From: a bacterium
GTDB taxonomy: Bacteria > Verrucomicrobiota > Kiritimatiellia > UBA8416 > CAMZLY01
DNA: 21,642 nt
Assembly: GCA_030632465.1 (NCBI GenBank)
Contig: DAOVUR010000005.1
Coordinates: forward strand, 1-21,642
Reading direction: 5' to 3'
The position numbers were made by a program, and so were the translations under genes. Below, piece by piece: positions 7,203-15,433 of the stretch. The notes under the pieces were generated by a model that was not told the origin of the DNA, searched no databases, and saw only the letters and a list, made by a program, of their open reading frames with translations. Numbering within the stretch: the first letter of the stretch is position 1; each line of letters opens with the position of its first letter.

Positions 7203-7910
7203 ATGGAAAATTTAATCTGCAAGAAGTGTGGTTCGTCTATAGGTGTTGGATCGATATTTTGTCCTGTATGTGGTGTTAAGCCGGATTCGGAAGCAATGGA
7301 AGAGAATGCGCGTATTGAGCCAAAGGAGCGTAGCTCTTTCAGGGTTAGATGGGGTGTGGTCGTTTCTGTGCTTATTGCGTTTTTAGTGATTGTTGTGGGA
7401 TTACTCTTCTGGCCAAATGCAAAAAATATTGGGCTTAGGGGTGACATTACAGGTTCAAGGCATTTTGTTAGTCAGATGAAAACATTGAATGCTGCTGAAT
7501 CGCCTGCTGTTACATTTAGCGAGGGTGATGTTAATGCTTACCTGAAGTTTATACGTGTGCCACAGGTTGATATGTCCTTTTGTAACGTGACCTTAAGGAC
7601 TGATGAGATTCATATTAGAGCAGGTAGAAGGTTGGGGCCGTTTAAGTTCTTTAAGGGGGAGTTTTCACCAAAACTAACGGTAGACATCTGGTGCCTTCCG
7701 ACGGAGCAGGGGGTGACTATTTCAAAAGTATTGATTGGACATTTACCTATAGCTATACGTTTTACGCCGAGTATTGTGGGTAAATTAGGGTTTTTGATTC
7801 TAGGTGACTATGAGAAGCTTGTTTGGCTCGATAATGTTAAGGCAGTTGAGGTCAAAAAAGAAGAGATAGTTATAACGCTTACGAAGAGTGGTTTAATAGA
7901 AGGAATGTAG
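7203..7910 (+). CDS. Zinc-ribbon single-pass membrane protein, unknown function
   Basis: The 235-residue product opens with a zinc ribbon (C6, C9, C20, C23; the CxxC-x10-CxxC spacing of a zinc-ribbon domain), then a basic stretch, one membrane helix (about 51-70, ending LLFWPN), and a 165-residue C-terminal domain that should lie outside the cytoplasm. The outer domain is beta-rich with VTFSEGDVNAYLKFI (about 103-117) and paired acidic/basic strands; I do not recognise it. The ATG lacks a clear Shine-Dalgarno site but lies two bases after the fmdB-type stop, so coupling is likely. The next gene begins one base after this stop codon. Confidence 0.8.
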   Translation: MENLICKKCGSSIGVGSIFCPVCGVKPDSEAMEENARIEPKERSSFRVRWGVVVSVLIAFLVIVVGLLFWPNAKNIGLRGDITGSRHFVSQMKTLNAAESPAVTFSEGDVNAYLKFIRVPQVDMSFCNVTLRTDEIHIRAGRRLGPFKFFKGEFSPKLTVDIWCLPTEQGVTISKVLIGHLPIAIRFTPSIVGKLGFLILGDYEKLVWLDNVKAVEVKKEEIVITLTKSGLIEGM

Positions 7911-7911
7911 G

Positions 7912-9240
7912 GTGTTGAGGATGAGTCTTGAGCTGAATAAACTTGTTGCATATTTTTCAGTTGGTGACAGTGATTACTTATGTTCACATAGCTATGTTGA
8001 TTGTGGTGTGAGGCTTTCTGTTCTATCAAAATATATTTTTGGCCTATCGGTATTCTTGCTCTCTATATCTGTTTTCTCGTTAACTTCTGTTGCTGCTACT
8101 AATATTAATTCCTCATTAAAAGATATTACTGTAATAAGAAGCCTATCTGGACGTTATACTGTTGCTGGTAAAAACAGTGCCTGGAACGCATCAGTGATGC
8201 GTCAGCTGGAAGTTTTGGATGGAAAAGTTGAAAATATTACTGGACTGAAGATGCCGTTTGGTTATAGGCGTATTCGTGTGGGTGTTTATGACAAGCCGTT
8301 AGGCAGTAGTAATATCACATGGGCTCAGGGATATCATCGCCCGGAGTTTTCTCAGAGACTAACCATTTATGACTATATGCATGTTGATGTTGCGGAGTTA
8401 GAGGTTGTGATGTGCGGGTTGTTCCTGAATGGATATGTGTTTAGGAGACAACTTGATATTGAGGTTAGAAGAAAAGGTGGAGGTGACCTTGTAGGGGTTA
8501 AACCTGGTAGGGTGCCGTCATGGTTAGCGCTGGGTGTTGCTAGGAATCTCTATTCATCCTATAGGGCCGAAAATTCTATGCAGGTGCTTGATATGTATGA
8601 CAAGGGGGAGCTGCCATCAGTAAAGCAGTTACTGAATAAATTTGGTGGTTTTGATCAGTCGTCAGAACTGAACAGGCATCTTTGTGGTATGTTTGTTTTG
8701 TGGTTATCTAAGATGCCTGAAAAGGCAACTGTTTTTGATAAGCTGTTTGGCTCTATAGCGCGTGATGAGTTTCTGCTTGCCGATGATTTTACGAAGATGA
8801 TAAAAGGTTGTAGTTCAGTTAATGAGCTGGAGAGAATGTGGGTAGATTGGATTTATAAGCAGCGTCGTATAGTACATGGCCTAGGCGTAACTACTTCTGG
8901 GATGGTAGAGAAGTTTGAATCTATGTTGGTTGTTACTCCTGTGGAGTGTCGGGAAGCAGATGGGCCTGCGGTTAACTGGAATATTTCGTTTGGTGAGTTG
9001 ATTCTCAGTCGTGAAGAATCATGGATATCATCTTGCGCTAGAAAGAAGATCTTTAGTTTGAAATTTATGTTTATTGGGCGCGGTTCTGACCTTGCTGATG
9101 TGGTTGATGACTACTGTGACTTTCTGGTTGCGCTGGAAAAAGGAAAGAGTGAGAAGCGTTTGGTTAAACTTCTAGAAAAGGCTGAAGCATCAAAGAGCTT
9201 GATGCTTAAGAGGTATGGTGAGGAAAATTTGTTGGAATAA
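7912..9240 (+). CDS. Exported protein resembling a degenerate gluzincin peptidase
   Basis: Function uncertain. The product (442 residues from GTG 7912) has a hydrophobic signal or anchor at about 43-62 ending SLTSVAA. The central part, with VPSWLALGVARNLYSS (201-216) followed by a helical region to WVDWIYKQRR (310-319), has the layout of peptidase MA-type gluzincins, where a P-x-W-L-x-E-G-L-A segment follows an HExxH helix. The HExxH is absent (DVAELEVVMCGLFLNGY at 159-175 occupies that place) and the Glu of the later motif is missing, so it is probably not an active protease. GTG 7912 has AAGGA seven bases upstream; ATG 7921 or GTG 8008 are alternatives, the last leaving a more usual signal peptide. 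Confidence 0.65.
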   Translation: MLRMSLELNKLVAYFSVGDSDYLCSHSYVDCGVRLSVLSKYIFGLSVFLLSISVFSLTSVAATNINSSLKDITVIRSLSGRYTVAGKNSAWNASVMRQLEVLDGKVENITGLKMPFGYRRIRVGVYDKPLGSSNITWAQGYHRPEFSQRLTIYDYMHVDVAELEVVMCGLFLNGYVFRRQLDIEVRRKGGGDLVGVKPGRVPSWLALGVARNLYSSYRAENSMQVLDMYDKGELPSVKQLLNKFGGFDQSSELNRHLCGMFVLWLSKMPEKATVFDKLFGSIARDEFLLADDFTKMIKGCSSVNELERMWVDWIYKQRRIVHGLGVTTSGMVEKFESMLVVTPVECREADGPAVNWNISFGELILSREESWISSCARKKIFSLKFMFIGRGSDLADVVDDYCDFLVALEKGKSEKRLVKLLEKAEASKSLMLKRYGEENLLE

Positions 9241-9347
9241 AAGCGGCAAACTGCTATTTTGCACTCGACCTGACGGCTGATTACAGGGATTATAGAGAAA
9301 TAGTATTGATAAATAGATTAAATTACACGTTTATGGATGAGGGAATA

Positions 9348-10730
9348 ATGAGTTCACAGAAGACTATGGTTGGAAAAGTTAATGCTGATGTATTGTCGTT
9401 TACAGTAGGAAAAGATGCGGTGCTAGATCGTGAATTGGTTGATGCCGATTGCATAGGTACTGCGGCACATGTGACTATGCTGCAACGTCTATCTGTTAAA
9501 CCTTCACTCTTTTCGATTAAGGAGCGTGATGATGTTATTGCTGAGTTGGTTGAAATTATGCGTCGTGGACGTAAAGGTCAGTTTAAGATATTGGCTAGTG
9601 ATCAAGATGTTCATTTGGCAGTTGAACGAACTTTAACGAAGAAGTTAGGTGATGTAGGTAAAAGAATTCATACTGCACGTAGCCGTAATGATCAGGTTGC
9701 AGTTGACTTACGCCTTTACGCTAAAGAAGAGCTATTGGGATTATTGTTAGATAGTGTAGAGTTGTCGTCGGTACTGCTTAGTTTTGCTAAGAAGCATAAG
9801 ATGTGGCCTATGGTTGGTCGTACGCATCTACAGCCTGCCATGCCGAGTACGGTTGGGTTGTGGGCATCTGCACATGCGGAAAGTTTATTGGATGATATAA
9901 GTTGCCTTGAAAGTGCGTATCAGCTTAATGATCGTTGTCCGTTGGGGTCCGCTGCAGGTTATGGTGTGCCGTTGGCAATAGATCGTGAACTTACTTCTAA
10001 GCTACTTAATTTTGCAGAGCCAATTCATAATGTACTTTACGCCAGTAATGCAAGAGGGAAGTGTGAGTCGGTAATTGTTGCATCGTTATCTCAGGTTATG
10101 CTTTCGTTGTCACGTTTGTCGGAAGATATGATTCTCTATTCTATGCCGGAATTTGCTTATTTCAAACTGCCAGCTGAGCTTTGTACTGGTAGCAGTATTA
10201 TGCCGCAGAAAAAGAATCCAGATGTTTTGGAATTGGTGCGCGCTAAAGTTGCAAGAGTATTGGCGGACTCAACTGCAATTACTGGTATTCTGAAAGGGTT
10301 GCCGGGCGGTTATAATCGTGATTTGCAGGAGATTAAAGAGCCATTTATGGAAAGTATGCAGACGACTCGTGCTTCGGTAAAGATTATGATTGATATGGTT
10401 AAGTCATTAAAGGCTGATAAGAAAGCTTTGCATGCTGCTTTTACGCCGGAAGTCTTTGCGGCAGACCGAGCTTTAGAGCTGGTTGCTGAAGGTGCATCAT
10501 TTCGCGATTCATATAATCAGGTGCGTGATGATCTGGAGTCGTTACAGGTTGATGATCTTGGTGCAGCGATGCTTAAGAGAACTCATCTTGGTGCTGGTGC
10601 CGGATTAGATATTGATTTCCTTATGAAGAGAAGTAAGGAAGTTGGAGTAAAAGTTAAGCGTACACGTGTACGGTATTATGCTGCGATATCCAAGTTATTA
10701 GGAACAAAGTATTCTGACTTAAGCATCTAG
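9348..10730 (+). CDS. argH: Argininosuccinate lyase
   Basis: Cleaves argininosuccinate to arginine and fumarate, the last step of arginine synthesis; a cytoplasmic homotetramer of the fumarase/aspartase superfamily. The 460-residue product has normal length and the three conserved regions: HTARSRNDQVAVDLRLY (about 97-113), VGRTHLQPAMPSTVGLW (about 142-158) and the signature GSSIMPQKKNPDVLELVRAK. The first 40 residues (DVLSFTVGKDAVLDRELVD) lack the usual W-G-G-R-F motif, so this is a diverged branch. The ATG at 9348 is preceded by GAGGGAATA; a TTG at 9306 is open but unsupported. No other arginine gene is nearby. uvrC follows after 36 bp. Confidence 0.95.
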   Translation: MSSQKTMVGKVNADVLSFTVGKDAVLDRELVDADCIGTAAHVTMLQRLSVKPSLFSIKERDDVIAELVEIMRRGRKGQFKILASDQDVHLAVERTLTKKLGDVGKRIHTARSRNDQVAVDLRLYAKEELLGLLLDSVELSSVLLSFAKKHKMWPMVGRTHLQPAMPSTVGLWASAHAESLLDDISCLESAYQLNDRCPLGSAAGYGVPLAIDRELTSKLLNFAEPIHNVLYASNARGKCESVIVASLSQVMLSLSRLSEDMILYSMPEFAYFKLPAELCTGSSIMPQKKNPDVLELVRAKVARVLADSTAITGILKGLPGGYNRDLQEIKEPFMESMQTTRASVKIMIDMVKSLKADKKALHAAFTPEVFAADRALELVAEGASFRDSYNQVRDDLESLQVDDLGAAMLKRTHLGAGAGLDIDFLMKRSKEVGVKVKRTRVRYYAAISKLLGTKYSDLSI

Positions 10731-10766
10731 CAGTTTGTGTCGTAGATTCATGCAGGATGGCTGATA

Positions 10767-12227
10767 ATGAGTGTTTCCGATAAAGTTAGGCAGAAACTAC
10801 GTGATATACCAGATAAGCCTGGGTGCTATATGATGCGTGATCGGCGTGGCAAGATTATCTATGTCGGGAAAGCGAAATCATTGCGCAAACGGGTGCAGTG
10901 GTACTTTCGAGAAGCGAGTCTTCGCAGTGGAAACCCCAAGATTCGTGGTCTTATTAATAGCATTGATGATTTGGATTATATTGTTGTTCGTAATGAAGCT
11001 GAAGCACTGCTTACTGAGGGGCAGCTTATTAAGGATTATCGTCCGCGCTACAATGTTACGTTCAAGGATGATAAGCGTTTTCTACTATTGCGTGCAAATA
11101 TCACGGCGCCATTTCCGCAGTTTAGGTTTTGTCGCTTAAAGCGAGATGATAATGCGGTATATTTTGGTCCGTATACCTCATCTTCAGCAGCTCGGGCAAC
11201 ATTAGATTTTCTGGAAAAGAGGTATGGGTTACGTAAATGTTCTCCGCGCAACCCTGATGCTGATACATATAAGCATTGCATGAATGACATTGTAAGATTT
11301 TGTGCAGCACCCTGTATAGGGAAAGTAACCTCTGAAGAGTATCATGAGAAGTTTGAGGAGGCGTGTGCATTTTTGCGTGGTGAAAGACCGGTCGTTCTTA
11401 AGGAACTAACAGAATTGATGGAACAGGCTGCAGAGAAAAGGGATTATGAGAAGGCTGCAGCATTGCGCGATACATTGACGGTACTTAAGGCGACCATAAG
11501 AAAACGCGGCCAAACTCCGTCATCACCAGAGATTCGCGCAGCAGATGCTTTAAAAGGTGTTGAACAGCTTAAAGATGTTCTACATCTGGAGAAGGATCCG
11601 AAGGTTATAGAGTGTTATGACATCTCGAATATCTCAGGGACGTTCTCTGTTGCGAGTATGGTATGTTCGATAAATGGTGTTCCTATGCGGAATAGGTATC
11701 GTCGTTTTAAGATAAAGACGGTTGAGGGGATTGATGATCCTGCAATGATGGCGGAGGTTCTGCGTCGTCGGTTTGGACGTATGCAGGATGAGAAAACGAA
11801 GCCGCCTGATCTTGTAGTGGTTGATGGTGGAATTACCCAGTTGAATGCCGCCTATAATATTCTAGAGGAATTAGGGATTGATTATGTGACGTGTATTGGT
11901 TTGGCAAAACGTTATGAGGAGATATATTGTAAAGGCTTGGATTTGCCGATTAGATTGCCGAAGAATGCACCGGCCCTTAAGGTGTTGCAGCAGCTACGGG
12001 ATGAAGCGCATAGATTTGCGATAACGTATCATCGTCACCTAAGAAACAAGACAATAAAAGAGTCGGTGCTTGATGATATACCAGGAATTGGTGATACTAG
12101 GAAGAAGTTGCTTCTAAGACATTTTGGTTCCGTTAGCAGATTACGTAAAGCTGCCGTGAAAGATATTATGGAAGTTCCTGGTGTAGGCAAGGAGCTGGCT
12201 GAGTTGATTGTTGGTGCGCTTAGGTGA
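10767..12227 (+). CDS. uvrC: UvrC excinuclease subunit, shortened form
   Basis: Makes both incisions around a DNA lesion in UvrABC nucleotide excision repair. Seen in order: the GIY-YIG domain for the 3' cut (GCYMM at 19-23, IIYVGKAKSLRKRV at 30-43); four cysteines of the Fe-S site (C158, C171, C179, C183); the UVR motif that contacts UvrB (about 210-244); the RNase H-like domain for the 5' cut with D285, D353 and H415; and a double helix-hairpin-helix (about 436-484). All catalytic parts are present, yet the protein is 486 residues where E. coli UvrC has 610. About 120 residues are missing between the UVR motif and D285. The frame is continuous, so this does not look like a broken gene. Confidence 0.95.
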   Translation: MSVSDKVRQKLRDIPDKPGCYMMRDRRGKIIYVGKAKSLRKRVQWYFREASLRSGNPKIRGLINSIDDLDYIVVRNEAEALLTEGQLIKDYRPRYNVTFKDDKRFLLLRANITAPFPQFRFCRLKRDDNAVYFGPYTSSSAARATLDFLEKRYGLRKCSPRNPDADTYKHCMNDIVRFCAAPCIGKVTSEEYHEKFEEACAFLRGERPVVLKELTELMEQAAEKRDYEKAAALRDTLTVLKATIRKRGQTPSSPEIRAADALKGVEQLKDVLHLEKDPKVIECYDISNISGTFSVASMVCSINGVPMRNRYRRFKIKTVEGIDDPAMMAEVLRRRFGRMQDEKTKPPDLVVVDGGITQLNAAYNILEELGIDYVTCIGLAKRYEEIYCKGLDLPIRLPKNAPALKVLQQLRDEAHRFAITYHRHLRNKTIKESVLDDIPGIGDTRKKLLLRHFGSVSRLRKAAVKDIMEVPGVGKELAELIVGALR

Positions 12228-12534
12228 TTACGAATTATGAATTACGGATGAAAGCTGTGCGGTGCGCTATGTTGCTCAGCGGTGCGGTGCGGGATGAAGG
12301 GGGTTTGACAGAATGATTATGTGACAGAATTATTTTTGCTCGGTGGGGATGGCGTTTATTTGCTTATTTCACTTTGCTCAATAATCAAATACACGCCATG
12401 CTGGCATCTTTAAGGAAAAAAGGAAGAATTAATAACTGTTCACTATTCACTATTAGTTGTTCACTGCTTTTGCCGGTGCGGTGCGGGATGAATAAAGTGT
12501 TAAGTTTTAAGGGTTAAGGGTAAAAAGGGGAACG
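12228..12534. repeat. Intergenic repeat mosaic, second copy
   Basis: No gene seen in these 307 bp. It repeats the ingredients of the gap after mnmA: the G-rich word at 12255-12271, 12279-12303 and 12473-12490; two GACAGAAT(G/T)ATT units (12307-12318, 12323-12334); ATTATGAATTACG words at the start; and a TTCACTATTCACTATTAG piece (12431-12466). In addition it contains a long imperfect inverted repeat at 12349-12399. The segment 12285-12347 aligns with 2758-2820 over about 60 bp. Confidence 0.85.
12349..12399. repeat. Inverted repeat with 14-bp arms
   Basis: ATGGCGTTTATTTG (12349-12362) pairs with 12386-12399 at 13 of 14 positions across a 23-base loop. There is no T run right after it, so it is not a clear terminator. 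It may end the uvrC transcript, or be part of a mobile repeat. Confidence 0.5.
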
Positions 12535-13569
12535 TTGGATTTTAATATGGATATGAAACTAAAAGATAAGCAACCCTCCGTCGCCAAGGCTATGGAGGGT
12601 AAGAGGATATTGGTGATCAAGTTGAGCTCGCTAGGGGATGTTTTTCATCCGTTGCCGGCTGTTCAGGTTCTTAAGAAGGAGCTGAATGCTACCGTTGATT
12701 GGGTGACGACTGATATCTATGCTGGGTTAGTGGAGACTTTTACTGATATTGATCGTGTGATTTCTTTTCCGCGTAGGTCGTTCTTTGCGAATCTGAAGCC
12801 TTTCTTAACGGAGTTACGGCATGAGGAGTACGATCTTGTTATTGATTTTCAGGGGCTTTTGAAAAGTGCAATGGTTGCTATGCTTGCACGTGGGCGGCGG
12901 CGGATAGGGCCGTCGTTTAATCGTGAAGGAGCTCGTCTGTTCTATACTGATGTGGCAGGGAAGTTAGATGTTGAACGACATGCTGTTGATCAGTGTATGG
13001 ATGTTGTTCGGTATTTAGGGTTGCCTGATAAAGAGGTGGTCTTTCCTGTGGAGTATCCTGCGTATGAGATAGAGAAGAAGAGTCCGGCAGTAGCGATATT
13101 GCCGCTTTCACGTTGGGGGACAAAGAATTGGCCGTTAGAAAATTTTGTCAAACTTGCGCAATTGCTGACTGAGTCTGGTGCTGGATCATTGTTTATTCTT
13201 GGCGGGCCAGGTGATGAGGCTGTCTGTGCGAAGATAGAGAATCAAGTTGGTGGTGATATTACCAATTTGGCTGGCAAGATGAGTCTGGCGGAGACTGGTG
13301 CACTATTAGAACAGATGGATCTATTGATTTCTAACGATTCAGGGCCAGTGCATATGGCGGCGGCATCTGGTGTGCCATGCCTTGTTATGTTTGGTCCAAC
13401 TGATGATCATCGTACTGGGCCGTATGGTGATATTCATAAAGTGATGAGTGTTGATATTGATTGTCGTCCTTGTTTCTCTAGAACATGTAAGTTGGCTGAA
13501 CAGACTTGTTTGCGTGACATCTCTCCTGAGTCCGTTTATGCGACCGCAAAGGAAATGCTGAAAAAGTAG
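12535..13569 (+). CDS. Glycosyltransferase family 9 (heptosyltransferase-like)
   Basis: Family 9 glycosyltransferase, the family of LPS inner-core heptosyltransferases; acts at the cytoplasmic face of the inner membrane on nucleotide-activated heptose or a related sugar. The N-terminal Rossmann domain has RILVIKLSSLGDVFHPLP (24-41); the C-terminal domain has ILPLSRWGTKNWPLENF (188-204), LFILGGPGDE and the signature NDSGPVHMAAASGVP (267-281). A four-cysteine tail (C310, C313, C318, C325) is also seen in relatives. TTG 12535 has AAGGGG upstream; ATG 12547 and ATG 12592 are other choices. Residues 13-22 are encoded by a palindromic repeat, and the family normally begins at about residue 23, so the N-terminal extension may come from the repeat. 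Exact sugar specificity is unknown. Confidence 0.88.
   Translation: MDFNMDMKLKDKQPSVAKAMEGKRILVIKLSSLGDVFHPLPAVQVLKKELNATVDWVTTDIYAGLVETFTDIDRVISFPRRSFFANLKPFLTELRHEEYDLVIDFQGLLKSAMVAMLARGRRRIGPSFNREGARLFYTDVAGKLDVERHAVDQCMDVVRYLGLPDKEVVFPVEYPAYEIEKKSPAVAILPLSRWGTKNWPLENFVKLAQLLTESGAGSLFILGGPGDEAVCAKIENQVGGDITNLAGKMSLAETGALLEQMDLLISNDSGPVHMAAASGVPCLVMFGPTDDHRTGPYGDIHKVMSVDIDCRPCFSRTCKLAEQTCLRDISPESVYATAKEMLKK
12573..12600. repeat. Palindromic repeat inside the glycosyltransferase gene
   Basis: ACCCTCC (12573-12579) and GGAGGGT (12594-12600) form a perfect 7-bp outer stem; GCC/GGC inside pair again around AA. Read in the gene's frame it encodes S-V-A-K-A-M-E-G. It resembles a short palindrome I recall as dispersed, sometimes in frame, in uncultured bacterial genomes. 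Only one copy is present here. Confidence 0.6.
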
Positions 13570-13582
13570 ACTGCTCACTATA

Positions 13583-13628
13583 TCAGTATTCTAATGCTTA
13601 TTAAAAGACAGCTATGGAAAGCTGTTTT
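13583..13628 (+). terminator. Two-hairpin element, copy b, likely terminator
   Basis: First hairpin: TCAGTAT (13583-13589) with ATGCTTA (13594-13600), a 4-base loop, one G-T pair and one mismatch. Second hairpin: ACAGCT (13608-13613) with AGCTGT (13620-13625), followed by TTT. It lies 13 bp after the glycosyltransferase stop, where two gene blocks converge, so it probably ends that transcript. Related copies are at 21117 and 21189. Confidence 0.65.
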
Positions 13629-13661
13629 ACTGGGTTAAGGATTTTGTGTTACATATATTCT

Positions 13662-14327
13662 TTATCGGCGGCGCCCCATGATACGTAGTATTCGCAGGAA
13701 GAGGTTGATTATATCCATATAGAGGGCGGCAGCGCTATCGACGGCATTATCTAGAGTCTTTGGGATGCTATTGGCTCTACTCCAGTCGAAGCCGATATAG
13801 CCACAGAATATAGCGGCAACAATCCAATCGAGGATTCCGTGGTGCATCTTGAAGATAAAAACTTCTACTGCTTCAACGATAATGACTGCAATAAGAGCGA
13901 TAGTAAGTGCGCCTGCAATTTTCTCGAAGAATCTGGGAAATAGCGTGCCTAGAATCATCATAACGCCAGTTACGAGCCCAGTGACACGTATGGCACTCAA
14001 TACTAGATCTGGGTCATATTGATGCACGACGAGATTTATAATCAGGCCGAATGGGACGACGATAAAGTTGTAGCCGATAAAGCTTACCAGTGCTGAGTCA
14101 GATTTTATAAAGAGAGTAATGCCGAAGAAACATGCGGCAATATACCCAAGAAAGAATAGCCATGGGTTTATGCTTGCGATTGTTTCGTATGGAATATTTT
14201 CTACCATTATCCAGTTAAGAAGAAATCCCCAGCAGAGTACTAGTCCGATTACAAGGTTGTAGAGATTGGTGCTGATTTCGCTCCCTGGCGAGTTGTGTGA
14301 AGTTCTATTGAAGACGTTATTTTCCAT
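13662..14327 (-). CDS. BI-1/YccA family membrane protein
   Basis: Integral inner-membrane protein of the Bax inhibitor-1 family, some members of which are pH-sensitive calcium leak channels; the bacterial role is poorly known. The 221-residue product has about six to seven membrane segments (near 22-42, 54-73, 79-101, 112-130, 136-158, 164-180, 200-215). The family's acidic C-terminal region is present: GFDWSRAN (D181) and NAVDSAAALYMDIINLFLRI (D197, D205). The start is preceded by GAGGGAATA, which overlaps the stop codon of the upstream DUF21 gene (8-bp gap), so the pair is co-transcribed. It is the last gene of the minus-strand block. Family call is good; the specific function is open. Confidence 0.82.
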   Translation of the reverse strand: MENNVFNRTSHNSPGSEISTNLYNLVIGLVLCWGFLLNWIMVENIPYETIASINPWLFFLGYIAACFFGITLFIKSDSALVSFIGYNFIVVPFGLIINLVVHQYDPDLVLSAIRVTGLVTGVMMILGTLFPRFFEKIAGALTIALIAVIIVEAVEVFIFKMHHGILDWIVAAIFCGYIGFDWSRANSIPKTLDNAVDSAAALYMDIINLFLRILRIMGRRR

Positions 14328-14335
14328 TATTCCCT

Positions 14336-15406
14336 CTATTTGTTTTTGGTACTTTTGCCGTGACGATGTAGGTCTTTACATGATGGCAGCCAATGTATGC
14401 TGTGGTTTTGTACAATACCGCGCATTAGCCGTCCGAGTAGATCTGATCCTGTGATGATTCGTTTTTGGCTACCCCAGAATATTATAGTGTCTTTATCTAT
14501 AACGTCATCTTCGATGCATTCTGGTTGGACTTTTAGGGTAGGGATGATTTTTCCTAAAGTTGCATTTTCATCTTTTACGACTATTGGATGGTGACAGTAT
14601 TGTAGTGGGGTGAATGTTGTATCAAATAGAGCTGATCTTATGACTTCATGAGCGTTCATGATATATCTTGGTTCATTGGTATCATCAGTGATAATAATCC
14701 ATTTTTTCTGCGGTCCCTGTATGAGCTTTAGGAATGGATCTTTTACTGATGGTTTTATGTTTGGGAATATAGGCGTATCGTCATTGAAAGGGAGCTGAAT
14801 AATAGTAGCTGGGTCTATTATTTCACCCTCTTGAATAACAGGAAGGTCATCCATTTCCAGAAAGTTAAGTGCGCCTTTTCCTTCAACGTCTGCGATATCA
14901 CTTTCTTCAGATTTGATATGAATTTTGAATAGTTCGCGAAGTTCTACTTCTTTGAAAAATAGTGTTGTTTCTTTACCTAGTAGTTTATCAAGAGCCATGG
15001 CGGTAGGTTTGGCTACAGGAAAAAGTACTATTTGATAGAATCGCAGTACGGGCGCTAGTAGTGATGCGGTTGTGAGTGCGTATCTGGAGAAGTATGCCTG
15101 TGGTATAATTTCGCCGAAGAAGGTTATAACAACTGTGGAGAAGATAAATGCAGCGACACCGACCATGACTGAGTTGGAGAGTAGGGTTAGTAGAACATTT
15201 ATGCATACATTGCCCCAGAGAATGGTGGTTAGTAGAAAGTTTGAGTCTTCTCTTAGTTTGGCAACTTTTATGGCTTTTGGGTCATTCTTCTTGGTCCCTA
15301 TTTCCAGTTGGAGCTTAGAGATACTAAAAAAGGCAAGGTTAAGTCCTGAGAACATTGCTGATTGCGTTATGCAGAATAAAATTCCAAGCCATATAAGTGT
15401 TGTCAT
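14336..15406 (-). CDS. DUF21 (CNNM-type) membrane protein with weak CBS pair
   Basis: Bacterial CNNM/DUF21 proteins (CorC/MpfA type) are linked to magnesium transport. The 356-residue product has a DUF21 membrane domain (about 1-145; helices near 3-20, 58-78, 82-100 and 113-132) with the signature FGEIIPQAYFSRYAL (97-111). A soluble part follows, including a region about 215-330 that looks like a diverged CBS pair (KKWIIITDDTNEPRYIMNAHEV, then IVVKDENATLGKIIPTL). No CorC_HlyC C-terminal domain is seen. The ATG has no clear Shine-Dalgarno site; it lies 27 bp after the aldolase gene on the same strand. Substrate is not shown by the sequence. Confidence 0.83.
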   Translation of the reverse strand: MTTLIWLGILFCITQSAMFSGLNLAFFSISKLQLEIGTKKNDPKAIKVAKLREDSNFLLTTILWGNVCINVLLTLLSNSVMVGVAAFIFSTVVITFFGEIIPQAYFSRYALTTASLLAPVLRFYQIVLFPVAKPTAMALDKLLGKETTLFFKEVELRELFKIHIKSEESDIADVEGKGALNFLEMDDLPVIQEGEIIDPATIIQLPFNDDTPIFPNIKPSVKDPFLKLIQGPQKKWIIITDDTNEPRYIMNAHEVIRSALFDTTFTPLQYCHHPIVVKDENATLGKIIPTLKVQPECIEDDVIDKDTIIFWGSQKRIITGSDLLGRLMRGIVQNHSIHWLPSCKDLHRHGKSTKNK

Positions 15407-15433
15407 ATGTTTTTATTTATCGTTTTTTTGCTT

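Noticed and set aside
10767..12227. uvrC as a pseudogene because of its short length
   Set aside because: The frame is intact and all catalytic, Fe-S and HhH residues are present, so it reads as a functional short form.
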